64,000 nt of DNA from positions 310,001 through 374,000 of the forward strand of contig CM074133.1 in assembly GCA_037178625.1 (NCBI GenBank). The letters run 5' to 3'. Position numbers and translations under genes: made by a program. The first letter of the stretch is position 1; each line of letters starts with the position of its first letter. A model generated the notes under the pieces. That model saw nothing but the letters and a program-made list of their open reading frames with translations. It was not told where the DNA came from and did no database searches. Shown in pieces: positions 44,569 to 55,633 of the stretch. The stretch comes from Skeletonema tropicum. Its lineage: Eukaryota > Bacillariophyta > Thalassiosirophyceae > Thalassiosirales > Thalassiosiraceae.

Positions 44569-47016
44569 GTATTCAGCCCGAAATTCAACTCGAGTTGCAC
44601 GCCTTGACCGTACTGGGATCCCACGTAGCTCTCCCTGTAGACGAATTGAATTTCGTCCAAAATGTTTTCAAGAAGGTCCAAAAAGCACCTTTTCACGCAC
44701 TAATTTCGAGCTTTTCGCCCATGCGACGAGTTGAATTTTGAGTTGAATTTTTTGAGTTGAATATTCAACTCAAAAATACTAGTTCCTATGTAGACTAAAT
44801 ACGCTAGAAGATCCTGCATGCCGCCGTTCTCCTGCCTCTAGTACATAAGTGATGACGAATGAGCAAGTACTGCCAAGAACAGCAATAATAATCTAATGCA
44901 TTAAGTATTCCTACTCTTCCTACACCTGCTTGCACTCTCTGGTTCAGGATTGAGGCTTTCATGGCCACCTAATTTCTCATCTGCTTGCACCTTCTTTTCT
45001 AAACTTGTGCATCAGAAATGCTTGCAATGTATACATTCATATTACACTACACAACCTTCTCTGCTGACACAGAGCCTCAAGCCGGCTGAAATAGAGTTTT
45101 CTCTATGTGCCATTGCCGATGTTGTTCATATTACATGCTGATTGTTGTGTGTGGACAGATTTTGGACGGATATGTGCTCTCTTTCATTAGCGACAAAGCA
45201 ACATGCATACGCGAACGACGCAGCCCCCAACGCCCACAAAAACCCATCCTGTTTCGGAGCAGATCAGTATGAACTATTATATGAATAAATATACTGCGAG
45301 AAGAGACGGTAGCTTCACCCAACGTATCTATATGGTTGATGTCGAGCGACGTCAAAAAGCATCATCACGTGTTGAGTGTTTATTCGAGATCGACGTCGTT
45401 TCAAAAAGCACCATATTGTCGGCAACATTACACATGTTCTCCGTGTATTTTGGTTCGATTGCATGCCAATCGTCTAGGGTGTAGCAGCAGTCGACGTGAG
45501 AGTTGTGGTGCCAGCACACAAAAAGTGATGTCTGTGCATTATTTGAGTAAATACGGTGGTTACACGAGAGTGCTGTGTTCAGAATTTGATCCGTAGGAGA
45601 GACTTGAGAGAGGAGATAATCTTTTATTATTCGTCCAGCACTTCCCACTTGTTTGTTGCCTCTCGTCGGCGCAGAAGCGTCATCATCATCTTGCTTGTGT
45701 GTTCGGTGATGGTGATGTCACGATGAAAGGGCTTAGAGTATTTCACTACACGATAAGTTGAATTCTGAGTTGCATCTTTTTGCAAAAAGTGCGTATTCAG
45801 CCCGAAATTCAACTCGAGTTGCACGCCTTGACCGTACTGGGATCCCACGTAGCTCTCCCTGTAGACGAATTGAATTTCGTCCAAAATGTTTTCAAGAAGG
45901 TCCAAAAAGCACCTTTTCACGCACTAATTTCGAGCTTTTCGCCCATGCGACGAGTTGAATTTTGAGTTGAATTTTTTGAGTTGAATATTCAACTCAAAAA
46001 TACTAGTTCCTATGTAGACTAAATACGCTAGAAGATCCTGCATGCCGCCGTTCTCCTGCCTCTAGTACATAAGTGATGACGAATGAGCAAGTACTGCCAA
46101 GAACAGCAATAATAATCTAATGCATTAAGTATTCCTACTCTTCCTACACCTGCTTGCACTCTCTGGTTCAGGATTGAGGCTTTCATGGCCACCTAATTTC
46201 TCATCTGCTTGCACCTTCTTTTCTAAACTTGTGCATCAGAAATGCTTGCAATGTATACATTCATATTACACTACACAACCTTCTCTGCTGACACAGAGCC
46301 TCAAGCCGGCTGAAATAGAGTTTTCTCTATGTGCCATTGCCGATGTTGTTCATATTACATGCTGATTGTTGTGTGTGGACAGATTTTGGACGGATATGTG
46401 CTCTCTTTCATTAGCGACAAAGCAACATGCATACGCGAACGACGCAGCCCCCAACGCCCACAAAAACCCATCCTGTTTCGGAGCAGATCAGTATGAACTA
46501 TTATATGAATAAATATACTGCGAGAAGAGACGGTAGCTTCACCCAACGTATCTATATGGTTGATGTCGAGCGACGTCAAAAAGCATCATCACGTGTTGAG
46601 TGTTTATTCGAGATCGACGGCGTTTCAAAAAGCACCATATTGTCGGCAACATTACACATGTTCTCCGTGTATTTTGGTTCGATTGCATGCCAATCGTCTA
46701 GGGTGTAGCAGCAGTCGACGTGAGAGTTGTGGTGCCAGCACACAAAAAGTGATGTCTGTGCATTATTTGAGTAAATACGGTGGTTACACGAGAGTGCTGT
46801 GTTCAGAATTTGATCCGTAGGAGAGACTTGAGAGAGGAGATAATCTTTTATTATTCGTCCAGCACTTCCCACTTGTTTGTTGCCTCTCGTCGGCGCAGAA
46901 GCGTCATCATCATCTTGCTTGTGTGTTCGGTGATGGTGATGTCACGATGAAAGGGCTTAGAGTATTTCACTACACGATAAGTTGAATTCTGAGTTGCATC
47001 TTTTTGCAAAAAGTGC
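44569..47016. repeat. 1,224-bp tandem duplication
   Basis: 44569-45792 and 45793-47016 are almost identical. One substitution was noticed: GACGTCGTTT at about 45390 against GACGGCGTTT at about 46614. The unit includes several short frames on both strands that are simply duplicated (for example 44950-45141 and 46174-46365). The near identity implies a very recent duplication or an assembly duplicate. Confidence 0.9.
44749..44776. repeat. 28-bp perfect palindrome
   Basis: TTTTTGAGTTGAAT is followed directly by its reverse complement, with no loop. Two further GAGTTGAAT words lie just upstream. The copy in the second duplication unit is at 45973-46000. Confidence 0.8.
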
Positions 47017-47028
47017 GTATTATTGACG

Positions 47029-47600
47029 CCCAAATCCAAAAAGTGAGGGGGGGTGGGGGGTTAGAACGCCCAAAAATGCGGAACCGTAGATACCCAGTGA
47101 ACACCTAATATACCCAAAAGTTGTACATTACATCACACGGGAACCATTACATCCACCAACTCTCTAGCTTCCTGTCCATCCATGCCATGTCATGCGATGC
47201 AGCCAATGAGCTTCTCAGCTCTTCCGACAACAACACGTGATAAAGTAGTAAACAATATTGAATATCGTTTTGGAAGTATGATAGGAATTATCACCTTAAA
47301 TGCCTACTGGCATTCGATGAAGACCGACCCTTTTGTCAGTGTTGCAGTTGTGGAAGTCGATAAAAAGTTGACTGATGTCATTGCCGAAGAAATGGGCAGG
47401 AAGAAAAGCACAGCTGATATTGTTATTGCTCGGGATTTAAAGGCGGTGAAGAATTCAACTCGAGTTGCACGCCTTGACCGTACTGGGATCCCACGTAGCT
47501 CTCCCACACCCAAATCCAAAAAGTGAGGGGGGTGGGGGGTTAGAACGCCCCCAAATGCAGAACGCCAGATACCCAATGGGCACCCAATATACCCAAAATA
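47029..47600. repeat. Direct repeats around a small frame
   Basis: CCCAAATCCAAAAAGTGAGG with a G-rich continuation (GGGTGGGGGGTTAGAACGCC) and ACCCAATATACCCAAAA-like ends occur at about 47029-47120 and 47509-47600. 47452-47505 also repeats the AATTCAACTCGAGTTGCACG stretch of the 1,224-bp unit. Confidence 0.6.
47182..47526 (+). CDS. Unrecognised ORF, 114 residues
   Basis: The first 90 residues look protein-like (NNIEYRFGSMIGIITLNAYW, VVEVDKKLTDVIAEEMGRKK, STADIVIARDLKAVK). The end is out of a repeat copy, so the native C terminus is missing. No family was recognised. It lies between the two direct repeats inside the TIR element and may be a captured gene piece. Confidence 0.3.
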   Translation: MPCHAMQPMSFSALPTTTRDKVVNNIEYRFGSMIGIITLNAYWHSMKTDPFVSVAVVEVDKKLTDVIAEEMGRKKSTADIVIARDLKAVKNSTRVARLDRTGIPRSSPTPKSKK

Positions 47601-47795
47601 GCTTGTGTCACATCCAAATATTTCTGTGTCGTCGTGGTGTCATACCGGTATTAGAAGTCTTGCAGCTGAGACAATATCATCTTCTAGATGGCACCGTGTG
47701 GTTCTGCACATTGCTGTTGTTCTACAAAGTCTTGGACCGGGCCCTCAAAACGAGGGGGGGGGTTCAACAATACTGGACATCGAATCAAAGCCGCC

Positions 47796-48199
47796 TTTTG
47801 AAGGAGTTGAGGCGGCATCCTCTGCCTCTGGGAAGGGCTAATTCGTTGAGCTTGGCGAATTGGCGAAGAAGTCTAGGTCCACGAAAGAGGGATGACGTTG
47901 CTGTTATCATCAACGAAGGCGGTGATGATGGAGATCGAACCGTTGCCATCGTCTCCGTAGTCACCATTGACATTGAGGACTCTATCGTTGACACGTTCAT
48001 CGAGGGCGGCTTGAAGGGGGGCTAGGGCTAGTACGCGGTGGAAGACTAGCGCGGCGAAGATGGATGAAAGTTGTGAAAGGGGGCAGCCTTGGCCTTGATT
48101 GACACCTTCTTCCATAAGAAGGTTGAACCAGTCTCCTGATCCATGTTGGAAATGGACGTTGGCGTTGGTCGGCGACGTGAATGAGTTCAGGGAATACAT
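47796..48199 (-). pseudogene. Reverse-transcriptase core fragment, copy A
   Basis: The minus strand reads DWFNLLMEEGVNQGQGCPLS, then QLSSIFAALVFHRVLA. That is the conserved G-V-x-Q-G-x-x-x-x-P...F segment of RT. Later SIITAFVDDNSNVIPL carries the xxDD box, and RGCRLNSFK follows the usual palm-thumb layout of LINE RTs. The frame changes several times, and the continuation lies at 44360-44546 beyond the inserted TIR element. Non-functional. Confidence 0.65.
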
Positions 48200-48235
48200 A
48201 ACATCACTACTGGTACTATAACTAACTTTACTTTT

Positions 48236-49195
48236 TCAACTAGCTAATTCCTTACCACTACCACAAGAGAGATCGATGCCGATGCTCAATGACTTTAACA
48301 TTGCTCGAGAATGCTCGGTTTGCTGCGATGCGTAGATTAAACGTTGCTGTTGCTGTTCTATTCGAGTGGCAAGATGATCATCCTCCTCACTCAATGACCT
48401 TACCATTGCTCGAGAATGCTTGGTCTGCTGCGATGCGTGGATTAAACGTTGCTGTTGCTGTTCTATTTGAGTGGCAAGAGGTCGAGCACGATACTGTTCA
48501 TGTTCATACTCACTTTTCCGTCGTGCACGATACTCACTTTGCCGTGCATAATCCTTTTTCTGATACTGATACGGTCCAGTGTAGGATGTCCCATCGTCGT
48601 GTTTGGTGGTGCCGTGCCTGTGACGATGGCCATTGACAGAGAGGATGTCTGTGTACCATCTTGCCTTGATGGGTGGACGGTTGATGTTCCTTGCTGCTGC
48701 AGCTGGCGGCGATGAAGTGCCATCGTTGCTGGCACGATTGTCAGGAGAGATACGAACATCCTTGCAGAAGCCTTCTTTATTGAAGGTGTTGGTGTTGGCA
48801 TCAGGTGCGCCAGCAACGTCGGCTTGGGCGTCGTCCATGCAATCGTCATCGTCAATAATGGAACTGGACGCCAATCCAGTCCTACGACGCTTGTTACGAC
48901 CATGGACTACAATGTCATCATCACTTTCTTCGACTTTACCACTAGTTCCATTGCCATTGTGGCGAAGGTTCATTGATGATGACGTCGTCGATGATGAAGA
49001 AGAGGGGCCTCTGAGAGTTTGCCAACTCCGTCTCCGTTCCATTTCCAAATCCAAATCTTCGCGACAGCTTGCAAGAGGACGCTTTGTGCTTGTGCCACCG
49101 CCATTATTGAATGGAGATGAGGAGGACGTGGATGAACTGACACTGAAGGTGAAGCCAGATCCACCAACGATGTCTTGCATTCCGATGACATTCAT
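48236..49195 (-). CDS. Q-rich repeat protein, paralogue A
   Basis: From ATG 49195 (MNVIGMQDIVGGSGFTFSVS) the frame runs about 319 residues; it is open upstream to 49240. A basic NKRRR stretch and acidic runs (DDDDC) occur in the middle. The C terminus has two copies of a 35-residue unit with core RIEQQQQRLIYASQQTEHSR. It is closely related to 57866-58795 and, by its tail, to 55630-56067. On the minus strand a signal-peptide-like segment precedes it and an RT fragment follows. It may therefore be an ORF1-like part of a retroelement or a host gene amplified with one. No known domain. Confidence 0.45.
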   Translation of the reverse strand: MNVIGMQDIVGGSGFTFSVSSSTSSSSPFNNGGGTSTKRPLASCREDLDLEMERRRSWQTLRGPSSSSSTTSSSMNLRHNGNGTSGKVEESDDDIVVHGRNKRRRTGLASSSIIDDDDCMDDAQADVAGAPDANTNTFNKEGFCKDVRISPDNRASNDGTSSPPAAAARNINRPPIKARWYTDILSVNGHRHRHGTTKHDDGTSYTGPYQYQKKDYARQSEYRARRKSEYEHEQYRARPLATQIEQQQQRLIHASQQTKHSRAMVRSLSEEDDHLATRIEQQQQRLIYASQQTEHSRAMLKSLSIGIDLSCGSGKELAS

Positions 49196-49259
49196 GATAA
49201 TGATGGAGAAAAATACCTTGGGCTTGGGGGAAGTTATCAACCTACCGGGCGATATTCTT

Positions 49260-49595
49260 TGCTAGGGTGTACCTTCAGTTGTGATTGTGACTCTTTTTCA
49301 CAAAGAGACGATTCTATATCTATATCTTCAGTCTCGACGATAGAATAAGCAGCGAAGTGAATCTTTTGGCATCTTATGGGCTTCATATGAGGCTACGCAA
49401 CACCTCCATGACGAAGTTAATGACCACAGCAGGGGCAATACAATGTGCTGAATTAGTGACCGGCGCATCTTTTACTGACAACATTGATCGAAGATCTTTA
49501 TGCTGTGTGTGTGATGCCAATGCCAAGGTCATATGACACTTACATTGAATTGCCCTGGTGCAGGTGTCTTTGCGAAAGACTAGGCACATAGAACG
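49260..49595 (-). pseudogene. Signal-peptide segment, copy A (frame broken)
   Basis: Minus strand from about 49470: MRRSLIQHIVLPLLWSLTSS, later EAHKMPKDSLRC. Compared with the 43277 gene it has a 5-bp insertion, a 2-bp loss (GTTGCGTAGCC for GTTGCCCGTAGCC) and a shortened AHK...CQ part that breaks the frame. A partial second copy of its upstream region is at 49618-49790. Confidence 0.5.
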
Positions 49596-49790
49596 TACCA
49601 GTCTAAATCTAGTCCATTACAGCAGTGGCAATGTGCATGTGCTGAATTATTGACCGTTGACCGGAGCAGCTTACTTACACTTACAGCATTGGTGGAAGAT
49701 TTTTATGTTGTGTGTGTGATGCCAAGAAGTCATATGACACTTACATTGATTTGCCCTCTATCTGCAAAAGACTAGGCACATACTTAGAAC

Positions 49791-50448
49791 GTCTGATGGC
49801 ATGATAGATCTTCCACTTCCAAGAAAACATAAGTATCTAATAAGTAGTGTCCAACGCAAGCCTCTTCGCGATAATGACTTCTTCTCCAAGAAGTCTTCGT
49901 TACTCCGTGCAACTCAAACTCATGACTTCTTCGAGGTGTGTGAAAAAATGGTTTTGTTCCTCTGAAGGTTTTGGCGGGTCAGGCTTATCCTTCACAGCAC
50001 ATGCTTTGTGGTGATGGACAGTCGAGGCGGGTGTCTTTACTCCTCAATTGTGAGTGGCCCAAGCCCAAGCTAACTTGCTACCGCCCCTGCCATTCTTTTT
50101 TGGTTGTTCATCCAACCAATGCACTCATTGTGTGTGTGGGTTTTTCGGCATCGGTTGTCTAGATAGTTTTAAGCGTCCCACTCCCCACCCTTTGACCAAA
50201 TGGGGTATCGAATCGATGTTCCCGTCTTGCATCTCTAGGGGTGTGGGTTTCGCATCGGCATCGTAGATTTAAACCCACACATGTTTGGCACCACACCCAC
50301 AGTCTCTCTATTGTTGTATGGAAGGTTGCATCGGACCATCTCACTGCCCCTTGAGTGCAGAGAAAGACAGAGGCGCGATGAGAGCAGGAACCTAGGTCCA
50401 GTGCGTGCTTGCACTTGAGCGCGAAGGATGTCATCAATCCGGAGGAAT
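49791..50448. repeat. Cluster segment X, copy A
   Basis: 49840-49920 (CTTCTTCTCCAAGAAGTCTT hairpin-like word) recurs near 56370 and 59285. 49930-50448 (starting AGGTGTGTGAAAAAATGG) recurs at about 56847-57350. Minus frames (for example 50159-50512: RLWVWCQTCVGLNLRCRCET) are shared with 57053-57385, so this may be decayed coding sequence of the same element. It is interrupted at 50448/50449. Confidence 0.55.
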
Positions 50449-50766
50449 CGATCGTCACATCAGTAAAGAGGGTCCGCCAGTAGTAAGGATTGAACGGACG
50501 AGCAGACAACATCTGAGAAGCGAGCGGCTTTCAAAGAAGAACGACGTCAGATGCAGAAAGATTTGTATTCAAATGACGGAGTGAGAAAGGCGTACCAAAC
50601 CAAAGTGAAAGGAAGCTGGTTGCGAGGTCACTCTTTGCTTTATCAACACGCAGGTGCGATGACAACAATGAACATTTGAATGGGAGAGAGACGCTTGGAA
50701 TTTGGTTAGTAAGGAGGACCCGATCAAGACTCCACAACGCATTTTCCAAGCAGCTTATTAAATTTT
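50449..50766. repeat. 318-bp direct repeat, left
   Basis: It begins CGATCGTCACATCAGTAAAG and ends CTTATTAAATTTT, and is identical by eye to 54057-54374. Minus-strand frames of 72 or more codons (SLDRVLLTNQIPSVSLPFKC) cross both copies but have no recognised motif. Confidence 0.85.
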
Positions 50767-53700
50767 AAAGTTTGGTGAACTTATTTGAGAGTCAACGTTC
50801 ACGGGTTTTGTATGTCTTTTTCCCCTTCCCACCCTCACAACTCTCTACGATGATGCGGATGGTGGGTTGGAGTGTATATTAGGTTGTCGCACAAGGTGCG
50901 TGTTGGTCCGGGGGGGTTCCTGAGCGTAGGACCCCTCCAGCAGCTCTTCTCTGCTCGTTTTCGATCGGCATGGGCAGGGGATGTCTACTCTACGGTTATT
51001 ATTATTTTCCGGGGGGGTAGGTTGGTGAAGGACGTGAACGCCTTCTAGCAATTTGCTATGCTGGGGGTGTACCACCATCAACTTTTGCTGATGGGGGGCG
51101 GATGATGGATGTTGTATCGATCGATGTGTGATACAAGACGGTCGTGTTCATCAATCAGTCAAATACATATTTCATAATTTTTGGGGAGACCAGATGCCGC
51201 TAGGGGGCATCGTCTGCGGAAGTTCCCCTTCGAGCTGAAGTGTTAGTCATTGTCGGATAGTTCTCAAGCCAATCTGTATATTAGGAGCGGCTGGCCATTG
51301 TCTATCCTTTGTGGAAGATATGCTGACATATTTTTCGCTCATTGGGGGACGGTTGATGGATTTTGTGTATCGATGGGAAACCGAGGCCCTTTCCTTCCTA
51401 CTGGGACCATCGGTGCCACATGTGTTGCTAAGCATGCCACCCTTCCAACACGTCTTATGCATATGCCAACGAGTTCTTCAGCAGTTGCCCTACCAATCTC
51501 TCCTCCACGGAAGCAACAACCCGGTCACATAGTGAGAGGGTTGCCTACGCCTGCTTACCTATCTTCGGGGAAAGATGCTGCTGACGACCATATGCTTACT
51601 CCCAGTTACTTGCTGCTTCCGTGTACAAGTCTACCATGTGCTTCCGTATACAAGATGATGAGAGGCCCATTTTCTCCGGGGTCCCTCTGCCCCCTACAGC
51701 TAGTAGCGGGCCTTCTTCTTGTGTATGGAACTGATTATTGCGATGAATCTCAGATGACATCATGCGGTTTGGAACTGCATGGTTTATCTAGCACGGAGAT
51801 AGCACTCTAAATCAACAGGAGTAATGTGTGAGGGTATGATAGTCGAGGTTAGGTGTTAGTTGGGATACCGGGGGGGGGAGTCACCTGCGGTGTTTGGGTG
51901 ACGCAATAAGATCCTCTTCAGTATTTGAATAAACATTTTATTCTGGGATGTTCATAAGCTACTGTCATTCGGAAGATATTAACACCAGAGCTGGTTTGAG
52001 TTGCCATCGTAGGCAACAATGGAGGCTGACGATTACTCTTATGGAGACGTCAGACCTGGACGGAAGCGCTTGCACAATGGAGAAGCTGTGGATGACCGAT
52101 CGAATGCCGAAGCTTCTATGGTCTCTTGGTGTCAGGGGTGTAGGGCAGGTACTCAGTCAAGCACTTCACTACATCTCTACTGATCCCATGCGGCTTGGAA
52201 TAGCGATATGTTGTGCATGCTGCGACGCGATGAGGAAGCGAAGGCTGACGCAAAGCTTGGGGTTGTGTGTCATGACTGCTGCGCGGGCATGGTATAGATG
52301 GGAAGATAGGAGATAGGCATGTCCCAGCAGTCGGTAGTGTTCACCCGCTACCTAGAGGAGCCAAACAGACAAAAGCAGATAAAAACGTGGTTGCCACTTG
52401 GCACAGCTAGCATCAAGGAAGTGAGTGGAACGCCACATGTAGCTTTCATGACCTTGCACCATGCGTCTGCCAAACGACGTAGCCACTCTGATACAATGGT
52501 TTTCCGGGGGGGTTATGTGATGATGACGAAGGGAGAAAGCCTTGCTTCCAGTTTTTAATGAGGAATGATCCAGTCTACACTACCCACATTTTCCTCCTCA
52601 CGGTCACCGAAGGGGATGCACGGTTCGTCGTGTCGTGACAGAAACATTGCTGCCCAGATGAACGTCCTTGGGCGGGGCGGCGGGGTTCGGCGCTACTTCG
52701 GGAGGAAGGAAGATGAAGGCATGAACAAATCAGGATTGGATCTTGTGTTCTGCCGTGAAACGATGACGACTTGATGAGTCGCCTGGTAGAGTTGAGTCAG
52801 AGTTGGATGTGCCTTCAAGGGTACCGCTGGTTACGCAACAGTGACCAGGAGGAAGGGCATGATGATGGCAGAATGTATAATCAGGGCTGGATCGTTTATT
52901 TGCAGCCAATAGGCTACAGTTACAGATAAAAACGAGGGTGCATTGGGGCCTGGTTGGGTGTAACCCGCGTGCTCAAGGATTGAACGTGTCGTTGAGTGTT
53001 AGATGAAGATTGGAATCAGTATCTTTGAAAGAGGGAATTCAAGTCCAATGGGGGTCAAAATTATCTTTGCAGCAGATTGGATGACGGTCTACAACGGAGT
53101 ATTCAGGGAGTTTTTGGAGTCGGCGAGGCAAAGGACCGTCCTTTCCTAGCAAGATGGATATGGAGGATTACAGCTGAAGGGTGTCTATGAGGGGAGGAAC
53201 TACGATGCAGGCACACAAAAACACCCACAGCGACCGTCTAGCTTTTCGACAGAAGGAGGAAAAAGGAAGGAGCTGAAACCAGGTTAAATATGGCTCCACG
53301 AATCGGAAGGATGAGACGCACCCTTGGGTATCTGAGGTACAAGTGGAGTGATCAACTTCAGTGCAAGCGAACACTAACCATGCATCGTATCATTTCTCTC
53401 TATTTTCTTGCAGATGAGGATCGGGCTACGGAAGAAACTACAGCCTTGCTCTTCTTATGGGTGTGCATCCTGTGTACGATTGTATCGCGCTGCATTATGG
53501 AATTGCAACCTCCCCCCTCACGAAAGGTTAAGGGTAAGGTTGGCCGCAGGCACAGGTTGTTCTACCTCAGGAAGATTTTGAGGCTGTTTCCTTCACCATA
53601 CAAGCAGGAAAAGCTCATGGGAGCAAATTACTCAAGCATGGTCTGCCACTGGAACCACGCTGGAGTGTTTGAGGAGTCTTAGTTGCCGAGGGGGGTTATG

Positions 53701-54056
53701 ATGCGAAGCTTTCTTCTTCACAAATATTGATTCGAGATCTCTACTGGTGCTAGTAGCGGTAGGCTGAAGCATGGCAGGTTCACGGTGAGATCGCGATTAC
53801 GTGTCTTTCCCGTGCCCCGAGGACACCTACCTCGGGCTCACCCCTATACGAGGGCTGGCCTGCAACTCATGAATGACGCCGCACGCAAATGCCCAGGTCA
53901 TTTGACACAGAGAGCTGGAGACAATTGGAGGAGAAAAGTGGGTCAACTTCCCCAACGGTAACTAGAGATTAAAGAACAAGTAAGATTGAATTTTATCTCA
54001 GCTTGACATGCAACAAGATTTGCAGCAAGGAGGTGAATGAGGCACGGACTTCGGAC
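50767..54056. other. Interior of the 4-kb insertion, no recognised genes
   Basis: Plus-strand frames at 51250-51810 (186 codons), 51948-52316 (122) and 53290-53682 (130) are the longest. They show no protease, RT, integrase or transposase motifs and are not called as genes. Several G-runs (GGGGGG) are scattered through it. Confidence 0.4.
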
Positions 54057-54374
54057 CGATCGTCACATCAGTAAAGAGGGTCCGCCAGTAGTAAGGATTG
54101 AACGGACGAGCAGACAACATCTGAGAAGCGAGCGGCTTTCAAAGAAGAACGACGTCAGATGCAGAAAGATTTGTATTCAAATGACGGAGTGAGAAAGGCG
54201 TACCAAACCAAAGTGAAAGGAAGCTGGTTGCGAGGTCACTCTTTGCTTTATCAACACGCAGGTGCGATGACAACAATGAACATTTGAATGGGAGAGAGAC
54301 GCTTGGAATTTGGTTAGTAAGGAGGACCCGATCAAGACTCCACAACGCATTTTCCAAGCAGCTTATTAAATTTT
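54057..54374. repeat. 318-bp direct repeat, right
   Basis: Partner of 50449-50766. Identity between the two implies recent insertion if they are LTRs. Confidence 0.85.
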
Positions 54375-54418
54375 CCCACCCACCCGACCCTGGGTTATTT
54401 CGGTTGTTGCCCCCCAAT

Positions 54419-54877
54419 CCGGACATTGACTCTTTTGCAAATTATTCCCGCCAAAAATCCGTGCGAAGGTTGATTTGAGCAGATACGTACGATTGAGGCC
54501 GGTCAAAATCACAAAATACTTACAATAACGACCATGATGGCCACATCTCCCCCTATGCCCCCTACGCCGCCGATAGTCGTATCGGCTATCGGCCCATACT
54601 GCCACCCGGTAGCCTCATGATGTAGTCCGTGTCAACCGACGGCGACCGCGGAATAAATTATCTCGTGCGTCTATCGCTATCGCTATCACATCAGAGGTAG
54701 CGCCTTGACATATCTTGCGTTCGTTGGTAAAAATAAGGATCTCCACTGCACGACAACACATTGGACTCTCTGTGCTCTTCTACAATGATACATATCAATA
54801 ATATTGACGATACAATAATATGGTGCGAGGGGACGGCGTAATACCCGACGGACATATATTGCCCGCATTTGGAGGTG
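54419..54877. other. Resumed segment X and spacer
   Basis: 54419-54475 continues the interrupted sequence (CGGACATTGACTCTTTTGCA, then AATTATTCCCGCC), matching 57367-57405. The remainder up to copy B is unassigned; CGATAGTCGTATCGGCTATCG near 54574 contains inverted words. Confidence 0.4.
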
Positions 54878-55633
54878 TTAGGCGTCCTTGTGGAGGGTTC
54901 GAATTCGAAGAACGTCTTCTCTTGCTCTTGTCATTGTCATTGTGTTGGTGGTGATCATACTATTAATCAGACTTCCCATTGTCGTGAACTTCCTCTTCTT
55001 TGCGGCTTGTAGACATCGTTCAGCATTACAGGGGCTCTGAGGAGGCGGAAGCCTTTGACTTGGGTCGGTGGGGTTGGAAGCTTTGGAGATGGAATAGGTG
55101 TTGATGACCTGTTTTGGAGGGACTCGGTGAGGGCTGGGTTGGTGCGGTGGAAGGAGATGGTATGTGTGATGAGCCGTTCGTAGAAGTGAGGATGCGGGTT
55201 TTGAAGGAGTTGAGGCGGCATCCTCTGCCTCTGGGAAGGGCCAATTCGTTGAGCTTGGCGAATTGGCGAAGAAGTCTAGGTCCACAAAAGAGGGATGACG
55301 TTGCTGTTATCATCAACGAAGGCGGTGATGATGGAGATCGAACAGTTGCCATCGTCTCCGTACTCCGTAGTCACCATTGACATTGAGGACTCTATCGTTG
55401 ACACGTTCATCGAGGGTGGCTTGAAGGGGGGCTAGTACGCGGTGTAAGACTAGCGCGGCGAAGATGGATGAAAGTTGTGAAAGGGGGCAGCCTTGGCCTT
55501 GATTGACACCTTCTTCCATAAGAATAAGAAGGTTGAACCAGTCTCCTGATCCATGTTGGAAATTTGGCGACGTGATTGAGTTCAGGGAATACATAACATC
55601 ACTACTGCTACTGGTACTATAACTAACTTTCAA
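54878..55633 (-). pseudogene. Reverse-transcriptase fragment, copy B
   Basis: The minus strand carries DWFNLLILMEEGVNQGQGCP, then LSQLSSIFAALVLHRVLAPL. Later come KTRILTSTNGSSHIPSPST-type sequence and a coding-like end (AERCLQAAKKRKFTTMGSLI). Small tandem duplications (ATAAGAATAAGAAGG, CTCCGTACTCCGTAG) shift the frame. It keeps the empty site of the 44547-47795 element. Confidence 0.6.

Larger units (their letters stand above)
44547..47795. mobile_element. 3.2-kb TIR element inserted in a reverse-transcriptase fragment
   Basis: Perfect 27-bp inverted ends GGCGGCTTTGATTCGATGTC... lie at 44547-44573 and 47769-47795. Outside them the sequence joins as GCGGGTTT|...|TTTTGAAGG, and copy B (about 55192-55208) shows the empty site GCGGGTTTTGAAGG. 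A 3-bp TTT duplication is therefore likely, which fits PIF/Harbinger- or CACTA-like elements. No transposase was recognised inside. The interior holds a 1,224-bp tandem duplication and a small unassigned frame. Confidence 0.7.
50449..54415. mobile_element. 4-kb insertion with identical 318-bp direct repeats
   Basis: The sister copy at 57340-57400 has the uninterrupted join (GGAGGAAT|CCGGACATTGACTC). Here 3,967 bp are inserted, followed by a possible 3-bp AAT duplication (54416-54418). Identical 318-bp repeats lie at 50449-50766 and 54057-54374, with about 41 extra bp after the second. The layout resembles an LTR retroelement without its genes, or a Penelope-like element with pseudo-LTRs. The ends are not TG...CA and no protease, RT or integrase was recognised. 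Confidence 0.55.

Noticed and set aside
48970..49265. Plus-strand frames over paralogues A and C (for example 48633-49265)
   Set aside because: The minus frames are shared and length-conserved between paralogues; the plus frames are their shadows.
51250..51810. 186-codon plus frame in the 4-kb insertion as a gag-like gene
   Set aside because: No zinc knuckle, protease or capsid-like pattern; composition does not look constrained.
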